From Prodigiosinella confusarubida (GTDB lineage Bacteria > Pseudomonadota > Gammaproteobacteria > Enterobacterales > Enterobacteriaceae), in contig NZ_CP025085.1 of the NCBI RefSeq assembly GCF_002847015.1, forward strand, positions 930,001-994,000: a stretch of 64,000 bases of DNA. Direction: 5' to 3'. Under the pieces are notes generated by a model. The model was not told the DNA's origin. It did not search any database and saw nothing but the letters and a program-made list of their open reading frames with translations. The translations under genes were made by a program, and so were the position numbers. This document shows positions 46,759-59,954 of this stretch, one piece after another (position 1 is the first letter of the stretch; every line of letters starts with the position of its first letter).

Positions 46759-48116
46759 TGAATTCTGCTCAAATGCAGTTAGCGCGGTTTATTCATGATA
46801 CTTGCTTTAGTGATATTCCCCCCGCATTGGTAGAGCGCTGTAAACGCCATATCCTTGATACCCTGGGTGCCGCACTGGCCGGGGTGGACAGCGATGTCTG
46901 GCAAACGACTTTTCATATTGTCGAAGCCGACGGTGCCGCGCCTCGTGCGCAAGTATGGGGCAGTATATGCAGAACCAGTGCGCGTAACGCGGCGCTGCTT
47001 AATGGTATCGCGGCGCATATGTATGAATTGGATGATACTGGCGGCTGTGACCACTCCGGTGCGGTGGTGGTGCCGGCGGCACTGGCGGTATTGCCGTTGT
47101 GCCCCCAACCGGTATCCGGCCAGCAACTCATCACGGCGGTGATGCTGGGTTATGACGTCGGGCGTCGAGTGCTGGAAGCCTGCGGCGGGTACTCCGCCCA
47201 CAATGGCAAAGGGTGGCATTCTACCGCGACCTGTGGGGTATTTGGTGCCGCCGCCGCCGCCGCTTATCTGTTACAACTGACGCCAGCGCAAACCAGTGCG
47301 GCACTGGGGATTGCCGGAAGTTTCAGCGGTGGGTTGTGGGCATTTATTCACGATGGTTCTCAAAGCAAGAAGTTACACGCCGGGCGCGCGGCGGAAGGCG
47401 GCGTGCTGGCGGCTCAGTTAGCCGCCGGCCAGGTGAGTGGGCCACAGAAACTGTTTGATGATGTCTGGGGCGGTTTTCTCGCTACGTTGGCGGGACAGGA
47501 TGCGCAGCCGGAAGCGCTGACAGACGGGTTGGGTGATGTCTGGAAATTGGCGCGTTGCTCTATCAAGCCTTACGCTTCTTGTCGTGGAGTCCATTCCGCG
47601 ATTGACGCCGTTGGGATACTAATGACCAGCATGGACATCAGCATGAACGATGTGGCCAGTATTAATGTCAGCCTCAGCCGGTTCCTGCATGGCATGTGTG
47701 GCGGTTGTGATCTGGACAGTTTGGCGGCAGCGCAGATGAGCCTGCCTTATGCGTTGGCGGCGAGATTGATTCATGGCCATGCCGGGTTGTCGGCTTACAG
47801 CGTGGATAAACGGCACGATCCGGATATTCAACGCTTGTTGTCGCGCATCACCCTACATATTGACGATCAGCAGGATGATGACAGCGAGCCATTGTTAACC
47901 CTGACGACATACCGCGGCGCACGCCAGCAACACCGGGTCGGGATTCCGCTTGGCGCGCCGACCAACCCGCTGAGTGATGCGGATTTGCTGGCGAAATTCA
48001 CCACGCTGGCTACACGGGTGGTATCGGAACAGCAAGCGCAGTCAGTGATTAGCTTCTGTCTGGCGCTGGAACAGGAAACCGATTGCCGTATGTTGACATC
48101 ATTACTGTCGTGCTGA
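46758..48116 (+). CDS. MmgE/PrpD-family protein, possible dicarboxylate epimerase
   Basis: A 452-residue MmgE/PrpD protein: LARFIHDTCFSDIPPALVER, ILDTLGAALAGVDSDVWQTT, GWHSTATCGVFGAAAAAAYL, KPYASCRGVHSAIDA. The family includes 2-methylcitrate dehydratase, cis-aconitate decarboxylase and iminodisuccinate epimerase. No other methylcitrate genes are here, whereas an ASL-like lyase is. Iminodisuccinate degraders combine exactly these two families, so epimerisation of an N-dicarboxyethyl substrate before lysis is the best guess. The ATG at 46758 has GGGGAA 5 bases upstream. Its start overlaps the stop of the deacetylase-like gene. Confidence 0.8.
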   Translation: MNSAQMQLARFIHDTCFSDIPPALVERCKRHILDTLGAALAGVDSDVWQTTFHIVEADGAAPRAQVWGSICRTSARNAALLNGIAAHMYELDDTGGCDHSGAVVVPAALAVLPLCPQPVSGQQLITAVMLGYDVGRRVLEACGGYSAHNGKGWHSTATCGVFGAAAAAAYLLQLTPAQTSAALGIAGSFSGGLWAFIHDGSQSKKLHAGRAAEGGVLAAQLAAGQVSGPQKLFDDVWGGFLATLAGQDAQPEALTDGLGDVWKLARCSIKPYASCRGVHSAIDAVGILMTSMDISMNDVASINVSLSRFLHGMCGGCDLDSLAAAQMSLPYALAARLIHGHAGLSAYSVDKRHDPDIQRLLSRITLHIDDQQDDDSEPLLTLTTYRGARQQHRVGIPLGAPTNPLSDADLLAKFTTLATRVVSEQQAQSVISFCLALEQETDCRMLTSLLSC

Positions 48117-48150
48117 GTCATCTGGAATGGTTTACCCGATTGGCACATAA

Positions 48151-49431
<1,281 letters not shown>

Positions 49432-49456
49432 AACTGAGCCTGAGAGGTGGGTAATT

Positions 49457-51969
<2,513 letters not shown>

Positions 51970-51999
51970 TGAATACCGTGCCTGGTGTGGGGAAACATA

Positions 52000-53337
52000 A
52001 TGTCTTATGAAGTGAATTTTGACGGTCTGGTGGGGTTGACTCATCACTATGCCGGTTTGTCGTTTGGGAATGAAGCCTCGGCGTTACATCAGAACAGCGT
52101 ATCCAATCCCCGATTGGCGGCCAAACAAGGGTTGTTGAAAATGAAAGCGCTGGCGGATCTCGGCTTCCGGCAAGCGGTGCTGCCCCCGCAGGAGCGGCCT
52201 CATATACCGATGTTGCGTCGGCTGGGATTCAGCGGCAGTGATGCGACGATACTGGCGCAGGCGATGCGCCAGGCTCCTCGTTTATTGTCGGCGTTAAGCT
52301 CGGCCTCATCAATGTGGACCGCCAATGCGGCGACGGTGTCACCGTCGTCAGACAGTGCTGATGGCCGGGTTCATTTCACGGCAGCCAATCTGAACAATAA
52401 GTTTCATCGGGCGATCGAAGCCGAAACGACATCAGCGGTGTTGCGGGCCATTTTCAGTAATGAGCGCCATTTTGTACATCATGATGCCCTGCCGCAGGTT
52501 GCACTGTTTGGTGATGAAGGCGCCGCCAACCATAACCGTCTGGGCGGTGCATATGGGCGACGTAGTGTGCAGGTGTTTGTCTATGGTCAGCATGTCTATG
52601 GCAATGTGGCCGGGCCGCAGCGTTACCCGGCGCGGCAGACACGGGAAGCCAGTGAGGCGATAGCCCGTCTACATCAGCTTGATGAAAACCACACGGTATT
52701 TATACAACAGAATCCGGCGGTGATTGATAAAGGCGTCTTTCATAACGATGTGATTGCGGTCAGTAACCAACAGGTATTGTTTCACCATCAGCAGGCGTTT
52801 TTGAATCAGCCCCAGGCGCTGGACGACATTCGCCGCAAAATGGCCACGCTTGACGAAGAGCTGATCGCCATTGAAGTACCGGAAGCCAGTGTTTCAGTTG
52901 AAGATGCGGTGGCAACTTACCTGTTTAACAGCCAGATCCTGACCCGGCAAGATGGCAAGATGACGCTGGTGGTACCGGAAGAGTCCCGCCAGCATGTTGG
53001 GGTATGGCGTTATTTGTCTGAACGGGTAAGCCGTGGTGGCCCGATTGATGAAATCAAGGTTTTCGATTTACGCGAGAGCATGCGTAATGGTGGCGGACCG
53101 GCCTGTCTTCGCTTGCGGGTGGTATTGAATGAACAGGAACTGCAAGCTGTCAATCCGCAGGTCATCATGAACGATAACCTGTTTAACCGCTTAAATGACT
53201 GGGTGGAGCGTTACTACCGTGACCAGTTGACGCAGAATGATCTGGCGGATCCTCTGCTGCTGAGCGAAGGACGTGAAGCGCTGGACGCTTTGACGGTGAT
53301 CCTGGGGCTGGGATCTATTTATCCTTTTCAGCGTTAG
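52000..53337 (+). CDS. astB: N-succinylarginine dihydrolase AstB
   Basis: A 445-residue amidinotransferase-fold enzyme that hydrolyses N2-succinylarginine to succinylornithine, two ammonia and CO2. The start at 52000 is 6 bases after GGGGA and gives [20 protein letters not shown] like E. coli AstB (447 residues). Conserved segments are [31 protein letters not shown] with the active-site region, and the C-terminal [14 protein letters not shown] carrying the catalytic cysteine. The stop is 11 bp before the astE start. Confidence 0.94.
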   Translation: MSYEVNFDGLVGLTHHYAGLSFGNEASALHQNSVSNPRLAAKQGLLKMKALADLGFRQAVLPPQERPHIPMLRRLGFSGSDATILAQAMRQAPRLLSALSSASSMWTANAATVSPSSDSADGRVHFTAANLNNKFHRAIEAETTSAVLRAIFSNERHFVHHDALPQVALFGDEGAANHNRLGGAYGRRSVQVFVYGQHVYGNVAGPQRYPARQTREASEAIARLHQLDENHTVFIQQNPAVIDKGVFHNDVIAVSNQQVLFHHQQAFLNQPQALDDIRRKMATLDEELIAIEVPEASVSVEDAVATYLFNSQILTRQDGKMTLVVPEESRQHVGVWRYLSERVSRGGPIDEIKVFDLRESMRNGGGPACLRLRVVLNEQELQAVNPQVIMNDNLFNRLNDWVERYYRDQLTQNDLADPLLLSEGREALDALTVILGLGSIYPFQR

Positions 53338-53348
53338 GAGTGATGCAC

Positions 53349-54347
53349 GTGAATTTTCTGTCGTTGACTTTGCAGGGAGAGTCGCCAGTCATCAAACAGG
53401 GGGAAACCTCGACACTATGCTGGCAATGGCTGGCGGAAGGCATCCTGGCGCTGTGGCCGAAAGCCGTCTATCGACAGGCGGTGGTATTGTCGGCAGGATT
53501 ACATGGCAATGAAACGGCACCGGTTGAGATGCTTAATCAATTGGTTACTGAACTGTTGAGCGGGCAACGTCCGCTGGCCGTCCGTCTGCTGGTGATTTTC
53601 GGCAATATTCCGGCGTTGCAGGCCGGGAAGCGTTATCTGCACACCGATATCAACCGTATGTTTGGCGGTCGTTATCGCCAGTTTGCCGCCAGCGGCGAAA
53701 CCGCACGTGCCCGGCAACTGGAGCAACTGGTCACGGCGTTCTTTGCCGCTGATGCGCCTGATTCCGGCGTGGTTCGCTATCATTATGATTTGCATACGGC
53801 TATCCGGGACTCGGTTCTGCCGCGCTTTGGTTTATTGCCGTTTCAGTCACACCCTTATGATGCGACGTTGCTTGCCTGGCTGGATGCGGCGGATTTAGAC
53901 GCGCTGGTGTTCCACCGTGCACCGGGCGGGACGTTCAGTTACTTCAGTAGCGAGTACTGTCAGGCGGCCAGTTGTACGCTTGAGCTGGGAAAAGCCCGTC
54001 CGTTCGGCGCCAATGATCTGCTGCATTTTGCCGACATTAACCGTATGTTGCAGGCATTTATCTCGGGAGATACGCGACCGGTGCGCCGCCAGACCGCCAT
54101 GCATCTGTTCTGTGTGGTGCATACCATTATCAAACACAGCGAGATATTCCGGCTGCACTTGTCTGACGATACGCCCAATTTTACCTGCTTGACCCAAGGG
54201 ATGTTGTTGGCAGAGCAACCCGGTGAAACCTACCGGGTTCAGCATGAGCAAGAGTGGATTTTATTTCCCAATCCTCAGGTGGCGACGGGCATGCGTGCCG
54301 GGTTACTGCTGACAGAAACCACCCCGGAAGCGTTATCGATGGTGTGA
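53349..54347 (+). CDS. astE: Succinylglutamate desuccinylase AstE
   Basis: A 332-residue zinc aminoacylase-like enzyme that splits succinylglutamate to succinate and glutamate, the last AST step. The GTG at 53349 is 8 bases after AGGAG (53336-53340). An ATG at 53343 would be only 2 bases from it, so it is less likely, though it adds just two residues. Zinc motifs are SAGLHGNETAPVEML and YDLHTAIRDSVLP. Last gene of the locus; a GC stem-loop follows before convergent prkB. Confidence 0.92.
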   Translation: MNFLSLTLQGESPVIKQGETSTLCWQWLAEGILALWPKAVYRQAVVLSAGLHGNETAPVEMLNQLVTELLSGQRPLAVRLLVIFGNIPALQAGKRYLHTDINRMFGGRYRQFAASGETARARQLEQLVTAFFAADAPDSGVVRYHYDLHTAIRDSVLPRFGLLPFQSHPYDATLLAWLDAADLDALVFHRAPGGTFSYFSSEYCQAASCTLELGKARPFGANDLLHFADINRMLQAFISGDTRPVRRQTAMHLFCVVHTIIKHSEIFRLHLSDDTPNFTCLTQGMLLAEQPGETYRVQHEQEWILFPNPQVATGMRAGLLLTETTPEALSMV

Positions 54348-54355
54348 GTAACCGC

Positions 54356-54373
54356 GGCGGCATGTGTGCCGCC
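54356..54373. terminator. GC-rich stem-loop between astE and prkB
   Basis: GGCGGCA (54356-54362), loop TGTG, TGCCGCC (54367-54373). It lies between the convergent stops of astE and prkB. The following plus-strand bases CGGTATTATTT are only partly T-rich. Confidence 0.6.
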
Positions 54374-54378
54374 CGGTA

Positions 54379-55248
54379 TTATTTGATGGTTTTGCCTTCC
54401 AGCAATCGTTGTACCAATGGCCCCATGATCAGTTCCATCGCCAGTCCCATCTTGCCGCCGGGTACCACCAGTGTATTGATGTGGGAAATAAACGACCCTT
54501 GCAGCATGGCCAGTAGATAAGGGTAATCAATGTCGTCCATACACTGAAAGTGAATGACCACAAAGCTTTCATCCAGCGACGGAATGGCTTTTGCCGCAAA
54601 AGGGTTGGACGTATCCACCGTCGGTACACGCTGGAAGTTGATATGGGTGCGGGAAAATTGTGGCGTAATGTAGGTGATGTAGTCTTCCATTGAACGCACC
54701 ACAGAGTCCATCACCGCCTCGCGGGAATGACCACGTTCATTCACATCGCGAACCAGTTTCTGAATCCATTCCAGGTTGACAATCGGCACTACACCCACCA
54801 GTAAATCGACATGACGGGCCACATTATGCTGTTGCGTGACTATGCCACCATGCAGCCCCTCATAGAACAGCACATCGGTAGGTTCCGGCATCGGTTCCCA
54901 GGGGGTAAATGTTCCCGGCACCTGATTGTAAGGAATGGCTTCATCGTAAGTATGTAGATATTTACGGGTTTTTCCGGTGCCGTGCTGCCCATATTCAGTG
55001 AACGATTTCTCAAGCAGACAGAAATCGTTGGCCTCTGGGCCAAAGTAGCTGATATGCCGTCCCAAATCTCGCGTTTTACGGATTTCCATGTCCATTTCCG
55101 GACGGGTGTAACGGTGGAAGCTGTCCCCTTCAACCTGAGCGGCGCGGATTTTCAACTGCTGGAAAATCTTGCGAAAAGCCAGACTGGTGGTGGTGGTTCC
55201 GGCTCCACTGGAGCCGGTTACGGCGATAATCGGGTGTTGGTGCGACAT
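54379..55248 (-). CDS. prkB: Phosphoribulokinase-like protein PrkB
   Basis: A 289-residue P-loop kinase of the phosphoribulokinase/uridine kinase group, the same length as E. coli PrkB. The P-loop is AVTGSSGAGTTTTS, with EGDSFHRYTRPEMDMEIRK and FYEGLHGG as substrate-side motifs. There is no Calvin cycle in enterobacteria, so the true substrate is not settled. It is a conserved neighbour of crp-yhfA and marks the right edge of the inserted catabolic locus. Confidence 0.93.
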   Translation of the reverse strand: MSHQHPIIAVTGSSGAGTTTTSLAFRKIFQQLKIRAAQVEGDSFHRYTRPEMDMEIRKTRDLGRHISYFGPEANDFCLLEKSFTEYGQHGTGKTRKYLHTYDEAIPYNQVPGTFTPWEPMPEPTDVLFYEGLHGGIVTQQHNVARHVDLLVGVVPIVNLEWIQKLVRDVNERGHSREAVMDSVVRSMEDYITYITPQFSRTHINFQRVPTVDTSNPFAAKAIPSLDESFVVIHFQCMDDIDYPYLLAMLQGSFISHINTLVVPGGKMGLAMELIMGPLVQRLLEGKTIK

Positions 55249-55377
55249 GATGCTGAAACTCCGTTATGGGGGTATGCATCGGTACGGTTACTGAAAACCG
55301 TCACTGCGGTTAGATAACCCCATTGTTACCATGTTTATCCGGGGGGTACATCCCTTTTCACGTTTTTTGCTATTGAT

Positions 55378-55614
55378 TCAATATTCGTGAAGATCACTCG
55401 CGGTAAGCTGACTGCGGGGCATGACATTGATGGTTTCATGCAGTTCGGACCACACCAGTACCGCTTCGCCATGTTCCAGTTGCCGACGTACATCGGCCAC
55501 TTTTTGCTCCAGTGTACGCTCATGCTCTCCATAATCAGTACCTTCACGCAGCACAAAAGATTCGATCAGATTTTCCAGTGTTTCCGGGTCCAGTTGTTGC
55601 CAGGGAATAATCAC
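55378..55614 (-). CDS. yheU: Conserved small protein YheU
   Basis: A 78-residue protein. A GTG at 55614 gives the start [20 protein letters not shown]; the longer frame to 55716 lies inside yheT and is rejected. The segment [20 protein letters not shown] is nearly invariant in enterobacterial YheU (72 residues in E. coli). It begins one base after the yheT stop, so the two are coupled. Function unknown. The 129 bp towards prkB contain no other gene. Confidence 0.88.
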   Translation of the reverse strand: MIIPWQQLDPETLENLIESFVLREGTDYGEHERTLEQKVADVRRQLEHGEAVLVWSELHETINVMPRSQLTASDLHEY

Positions 55615-55615
55615 A

Positions 55616-56608
55616 TTATTGGTCCAAAAACGGAGTGAGCCAGTCCGGAATGCGCTGTTCCAGCCACATTTCGGGGTTAAGTAACGAGCCACCAACAAAG
55701 CCGACATGGCCGCCATGATCTGTTAGCTGATACTCAATATTCGGCGGTAATAATGCCAGGTCGGGGATCACGTCCTGTGTCATGAACGGATCATCTTTGG
55801 CCTGAATGATCAGTAACGGTTTACAAATCTGTGGTAACAGCGGCATTGCACTGCACCGTTGATAATAGTCTGCCGCATTCAGAAAGCCATGAATACGGGC
55901 GGTGATCAGATCGTCGAACTCGCGTAGCCGTCGTATTTTTTTCAATTGTGGCAGAAGAATGGGTAATGTATCAGGATAAGCGGCGATTTTACGGCTGGCA
56001 TTCTGTTTTAGCCGGTGTACCAGGTAGTGTTGATAAATTCGTGAAAATCCCTGATCGATACGCTGGCTGCAAGGTGCCAGCATCAGCGGTGCCGAGACAA
56101 TAACTGCCGCGGCCAGACTGCATTGCGCTCCCTGTTGACCCAGCAGGTAAGCCAGCATGTTTCCCCCTAGCGATACGCCGACGGCGGCCGTTGGCGTATC
56201 GCCCAGAGTTTCATGCATCCAGCGCAGTAAATAGCTGGCGTCTTCGGTTTCACCTGAATGATAAATGCGCTTCATGCGGTTGGGCTTGCCGCTGCAACCG
56301 CGAAAGTGCATCACCATCGCCAACCAGCCGCGCCGTTGGCAGGCGGCCAGTAATCCATGAGCATAAGGACTGTGGAAACTGCCTTCCAGACCATGAAACA
56401 GTACCACCCGGGGTTTATGTTTTGCTGATAGTGGATCTTCGCTCCAGGCCAGATCGACAAAATCGCCATCCGGCATATCCAGCGTCTGCCAGACGGGTTT
56501 TAACCGGAGGTGACGGCGGAGCAGTTGTGGCAGCAGCGTTTGCAGATGCGGATTGTGCATCCCTGACATGGGATGAAAAGTCTGACTGGTCAATGGTTCA
56601 ATATTCAT
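55616..56608 (-). CDS. yheT: Alpha/beta hydrolase YheT
   Basis: A 330-residue alpha/beta hydrolase of the YheT/ABHD1-3 group. The nucleophile elbow is [13 protein letters not shown], the oxyanion region [20 protein letters not shown], and the catalytic histidine is in [10 protein letters not shown]. It is conserved in this neighbourhood with yheU and prkB. The substrate is not known; a carboxylesterase role is likely. It is divergent from the LysE-type gene at 56690. Confidence 0.92.
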   Translation of the reverse strand: MNIEPLTSQTFHPMSGMHNPHLQTLLPQLLRRHLRLKPVWQTLDMPDGDFVDLAWSEDPLSAKHKPRVVLFHGLEGSFHSPYAHGLLAACQRRGWLAMVMHFRGCSGKPNRMKRIYHSGETEDASYLLRWMHETLGDTPTAAVGVSLGGNMLAYLLGQQGAQCSLAAAVIVSAPLMLAPCSQRIDQGFSRIYQHYLVHRLKQNASRKIAAYPDTLPILLPQLKKIRRLREFDDLITARIHGFLNAADYYQRCSAMPLLPQICKPLLIIQAKDDPFMTQDVIPDLALLPPNIEYQLTDHGGHVGFVGGSLLNPEMWLEQRIPDWLTPFLDQ

Positions 56609-56689
56609 AGTAAAAGACTTGTCTGGGCCATATCACGCTGCTAGGTTGATTATCTTGTCAATTCGTCTGGTATAAGGCATCCCGATTTC

Positions 56690-57295
56690 ATGGCGCATTT
56701 TAGCCTTTTCCTTTCCATGCTTGGTTTTCTGTGGGTCGCAGCCATTACCCCAGGCCCTAATAATATGCTACTGACGGCGTCTGCCGCCAATTTTGGTTTT
56801 ATACGTTCGCTACCACTGATGCTCGGGATCATGATCGGCATGCAGAGCGTATTGTTATTGGCCGCGCTGGGTCTGGGGAGCTTGCTGTTGATTTATCCTC
56901 CGTTGCACCTAGCGTTGAAAGTCCTCGGCAGCGCCTATCTGCTGTGGTTGTCATGGAAGATTGCCACCGCAGCCTATGAACAACTGGATACGGATACCGC
57001 ACCACCTCATCCTATGCCGATGTATCAGGGGGGACTGCTGCAATTTCTGAACCCCAAGGCCTGGCTGATGTCACTGGGGGCGGTGGCCGGATTCAGTCTG
57101 GCAGGGGAAGGGTATATCGGCTCTGTGGTCGGCATCAGTATTGCGTTAGTCACGGTTAATGCGGTGGCGGGGGCCATCTGGTTGGTGTTTGGCTCGGTAA
57201 TCGGCCAGATGTTGCGCAGCCCGCTCGCCTGGAAGATATTCAATCTTGGTATGGGGTTACTGACCGCCGCCTGTGTGCTGATGATTTGGCATTAA
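56690..57295 (+). CDS. LysE/RhtB-family exporter
   Basis: A 201-residue membrane protein with six hydrophobic segments and the family signature AAITPGPNNMLLTASAANFG near the N-terminus and FLNPKAWLMSLGAVAG in the middle. LysE/RhtB proteins export amino acids and similar small molecules. It is not present at this place in E. coli, where yheT and yheS are adjacent, so it is an addition here. The ribosome site is weak (AGG at distance 10). The substrate cannot be read from sequence. Confidence 0.87.
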   Translation: MAHFSLFLSMLGFLWVAAITPGPNNMLLTASAANFGFIRSLPLMLGIMIGMQSVLLLAALGLGSLLLIYPPLHLALKVLGSAYLLWLSWKIATAAYEQLDTDTAPPHPMPMYQGGLLQFLNPKAWLMSLGAVAGFSLAGEGYIGSVVGISIALVTVNAVAGAIWLVFGSVIGQMLRSPLAWKIFNLGMGLLTAACVLMIWH

Positions 57296-57297
57296 AC

Positions 57298-57324
57298 CGG
57301 GATATCTGCCAAGCAGATATCCCG
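57298..57324. terminator. Bidirectional stem-loop between the LysE-type gene and yheS
   Basis: CGGGATATCTGC (57298-57309), loop CAA, GCAGATATCCCG (57313-57324), a 12-bp perfect stem between convergent stops. No long U-run on either side, so efficiency is uncertain. Confidence 0.65.
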
Positions 57325-57343
57325 AAATCCCAGCGGATTAACG

Positions 57344-59275
57344 TTAACTATCAAAAGATGGGGGACTATTAAAAGATTGGGTTAATTGCTCTAATTGTTC
57401 CTGCGCGTCCAGCCAGGCCATCTCGGTTGTTTCAAGCTCGTTTTTCACCGCCGTTTGCTTTTGCAGACACTCGGTAAGTTCAGCTTTACGGCGGTTGTCA
57501 TAAAGCTCGCTGTCGGCAAGACGGGACTCCACTGCCGCGAGCGCGCTGTTCAATTTTTCCATCTGCTGTTCAAGCTGAGTGATCTGTTTGCGCAATGGCT
57601 GGGTCTGTGTACGCAGTTCGGCCTCCCGCCGTTTTTGCTCTTTACGCGCCTGAGCATTATTGGTGGCGTTCTCTTTCAGACCGTCGTCAGCCGAAATGTC
57701 CTGCTTTTGCATACCCAGCAACCACTGTTGATAATCCTCCAGATCGCCATCAAATGGTTCAACTTTGCGGTCATGTACCAGATAGAGATCGTCAGTAGTG
57801 GATCGGATCAGATGGCGATCATGAGAAACCACCACCAGGGCACCTTCAAAATCGATCAAGGCTTCGGTTAATGCTTGACGCATATCCAGGTCCAGGTGGT
57901 TGGTCGGTTCGTCGAGCAGCAGCAGATTAGGCCGTTGCCAGACGATTAACGCCAGCACCAGACGCGCTTTTTCTCCACCGGAAAAACGTTCCGTCACTTC
58001 CGTCACTTTATCGCCACGGAAGTCAAATCCACCAAGATAATCGCGTAATTGCTGTTCCGTTTCACGCCCGGCCAGACGGGTGAGATGCTGTAGCGGGGAT
58101 TCATCTGCCCGCAGAAATTCCAATTGATGCTGAGCGAAGTAACCCAGCTTCACACCTTTTGCCAGTCCGATATCCCCGTGAAGCGGTTGCAGTTCGCCTG
58201 CCAGCAACTTAATCAGTGTTGATTTACCGGCACCGTTGTGGCCTAGCAGGCCAATACGCGAACCGGGCACCAGATTCAGTTTGATCGATTCAAGAATCAG
58301 TTTGTCACCGTAACCCGCACTGACTTTTTCCATGCGCAGCAATGGGTTGGGCAAAGCTTCCGGTGGGCGGAAACTGAAGCGGAAAGGATTATCCACATGA
58401 GCCGGGGCAATCAACTCCATACGCTCCAGCATTTTGATACGGCTTTGTGCCTGTTTGGCTTTGGTGGCCTGAGCGCGAAAACGATCAATATAGTGTTGCA
58501 GATGAGAGACCTGTTCCTGCTGATGTTCATACATCGACTGCTGTTGTGCCAGTCTTGTCGCCCGCTGCCGCTCGAAAGAGGAGTAGTTGCCGGTGTATTC
58601 ATACAGAGTTTCCTGCTCAATATGCAGGATTTTGTTAACAACGGGATCGAGAAAGTCCCGATCATGTGAGATCAGCATCAACGTGCCGGGATAATTTTTT
58701 AACCACTTTTCCAGCCAGATAACCGCATCCAGATCCAGGTGGTTGGTGGGTTCATCCAGCAGCAGCAGATCGGAGCGACAAATCAGCGCCTGCGCCAGAT
58801 TCAACCGCATCCGCCAGCCCCCGGAAAACGCACTTACCGGCTGTTGCAACTGATCCTGGGTAAATCCCAGACCGTTTAACAGACTGGCGGTACGGGACTG
58901 AATCGACCAGGCTTGGATGGCATCCAGCTTGCCGTGCAAAGTAGCGATGGCGTTGCCGTCATTCTTTTCATTGGCTTCATTCAGCGCCGCTTCCAACTGG
59001 CGGAATTCCCGATCACCGTCCATCACGTACTCAATGGCGGGACGCTCCAATGCTGGTGTTTCCTGATTCACCCAGGCCAGTGCCCAGTTTTGCGGAAAGG
59101 TCGCATTACCACCATCGGCGCTGATTTCGCTTTTCAGCAGCGCGAGTAATGTCGATTTACCACAACCATTTTTGCCCACCAGACCCACTTTCTGGCCCGG
59201 ATTCACGGTAGCGGTTGCATTATCCAGCAGTACCCGCGTACCACGTCTAATTTGTAAGGAAGAGAAAACAATCAT
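57344..59275 (-). CDS. yheS: ABC-F family ATPase YheS
   Basis: A 643-residue protein with two ATP-binding cassettes and no membrane segment. The first has Walker A GKNGCGKS and FSGGWRMRLNLAQAL; the second GHNGAGKS and RFSGGEKARLVLALIV; both have LLLLDEPTNHLDL. The linker (about 235-310) is a charged coiled coil, and a second coiled coil closes the C-terminus (QITQLEQQMEKLNSALAAVE). ABC-F proteins act on ribosomes. YheS is a conserved neighbour of kefG/kefB and of E. coli length (637). Confidence 0.93.
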   Translation of the reverse strand: MIVFSSLQIRRGTRVLLDNATATVNPGQKVGLVGKNGCGKSTLLALLKSEISADGGNATFPQNWALAWVNQETPALERPAIEYVMDGDREFRQLEAALNEANEKNDGNAIATLHGKLDAIQAWSIQSRTASLLNGLGFTQDQLQQPVSAFSGGWRMRLNLAQALICRSDLLLLDEPTNHLDLDAVIWLEKWLKNYPGTLMLISHDRDFLDPVVNKILHIEQETLYEYTGNYSSFERQRATRLAQQQSMYEHQQEQVSHLQHYIDRFRAQATKAKQAQSRIKMLERMELIAPAHVDNPFRFSFRPPEALPNPLLRMEKVSAGYGDKLILESIKLNLVPGSRIGLLGHNGAGKSTLIKLLAGELQPLHGDIGLAKGVKLGYFAQHQLEFLRADESPLQHLTRLAGRETEQQLRDYLGGFDFRGDKVTEVTERFSGGEKARLVLALIVWQRPNLLLLDEPTNHLDLDMRQALTEALIDFEGALVVVSHDRHLIRSTTDDLYLVHDRKVEPFDGDLEDYQQWLLGMQKQDISADDGLKENATNNAQARKEQKRREAELRTQTQPLRKQITQLEQQMEKLNSALAAVESRLADSELYDNRRKAELTECLQKQTAVKNELETTEMAWLDAQEQLEQLTQSFNSPPSFDS

Positions 59276-59398
59276 AACGCGCCAAATAGTTAGAATATGT
59301 TAAATTATGGATCTGGTTCAGGACTGTTGTGTCCTGCTTGTCACCGCTGCGCTGCATGGTAGCGGAAAATACCCACTATGACGACGTTTTGGAGGGGA

Positions 59399-59953
59399 AT
59401 GATGTCGCAGCCACCGAAGATTTTGCTGCTGTTTGCCCATCCGGAATCACAGGACTCAGTAGCGAATAAGCTACTATTGGAGTCGGCCCAGTATCTGGGG
59501 CATGTCACCGTGCATGATCTTTACGCACACTATCCTGACTTTTTCATTGATATTCACCATGAACAACAGCTGTTACGCGAACATCAGATCATTGTGTTTC
59601 AGCATCCACTCTACACTTATAGTTGTCCGGCGTTATTGAAAGAGTGGCAGGATCGCGTGTTGTGCCGCGGTTTTGCCAATGGTATTGGCGGTAATGCGCT
59701 GGCCGGAAAATATTGGCGCTCGGTGGTGACCACCGGTGAACCGCTGGAGGCATACCAACCCGGTGGGATCAATCGTTTTTATATGTCTGACGTATTACGG
59801 CCGTTCGAAATGACAGCGGCAATGTGTCATATGCGTTGGATGGAACCGATGGTTATTTACTGGGCGCGGCGTTTGCCGCGCCACGTATTGCTCAGTCATG
59901 CCCGGTTGTATGAAAAATGGCTGAGTTCACCGCTGACTACCGGAGAGCAGTAG
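59399..59953 (+). CDS. kefG: KefB ancillary oxidoreductase KefG
   Basis: A 184-residue flavodoxin-like NAD(P)H oxidoreductase needed for full KefB activity, starting [20 protein letters not shown]. The ATG at 59399 gives the E. coli length; GGAGG (59391-59395) is 3 bases from it and 6 from the next ATG, so MSQ may be the true start. The FMN-binding and [20 protein letters not shown] motifs are intact. It is separated from kefB by one base. Confidence 0.93.
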   Translation: MMSQPPKILLLFAHPESQDSVANKLLLESAQYLGHVTVHDLYAHYPDFFIDIHHEQQLLREHQIIVFQHPLYTYSCPALLKEWQDRVLCRGFANGIGGNALAGKYWRSVVTTGEPLEAYQPGGINRFYMSDVLRPFEMTAAMCHMRWMEPMVIYWARRLPRHVLLSHARLYEKWLSSPLTTGEQ

Positions 59954-59954
59954 C

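Noticed and set aside
57395-57871. 158-codon plus-strand frame opposite yheS
   Set aside because: It is the reverse of the coiled-coil region of an intact core gene and has no ribosome site or family.
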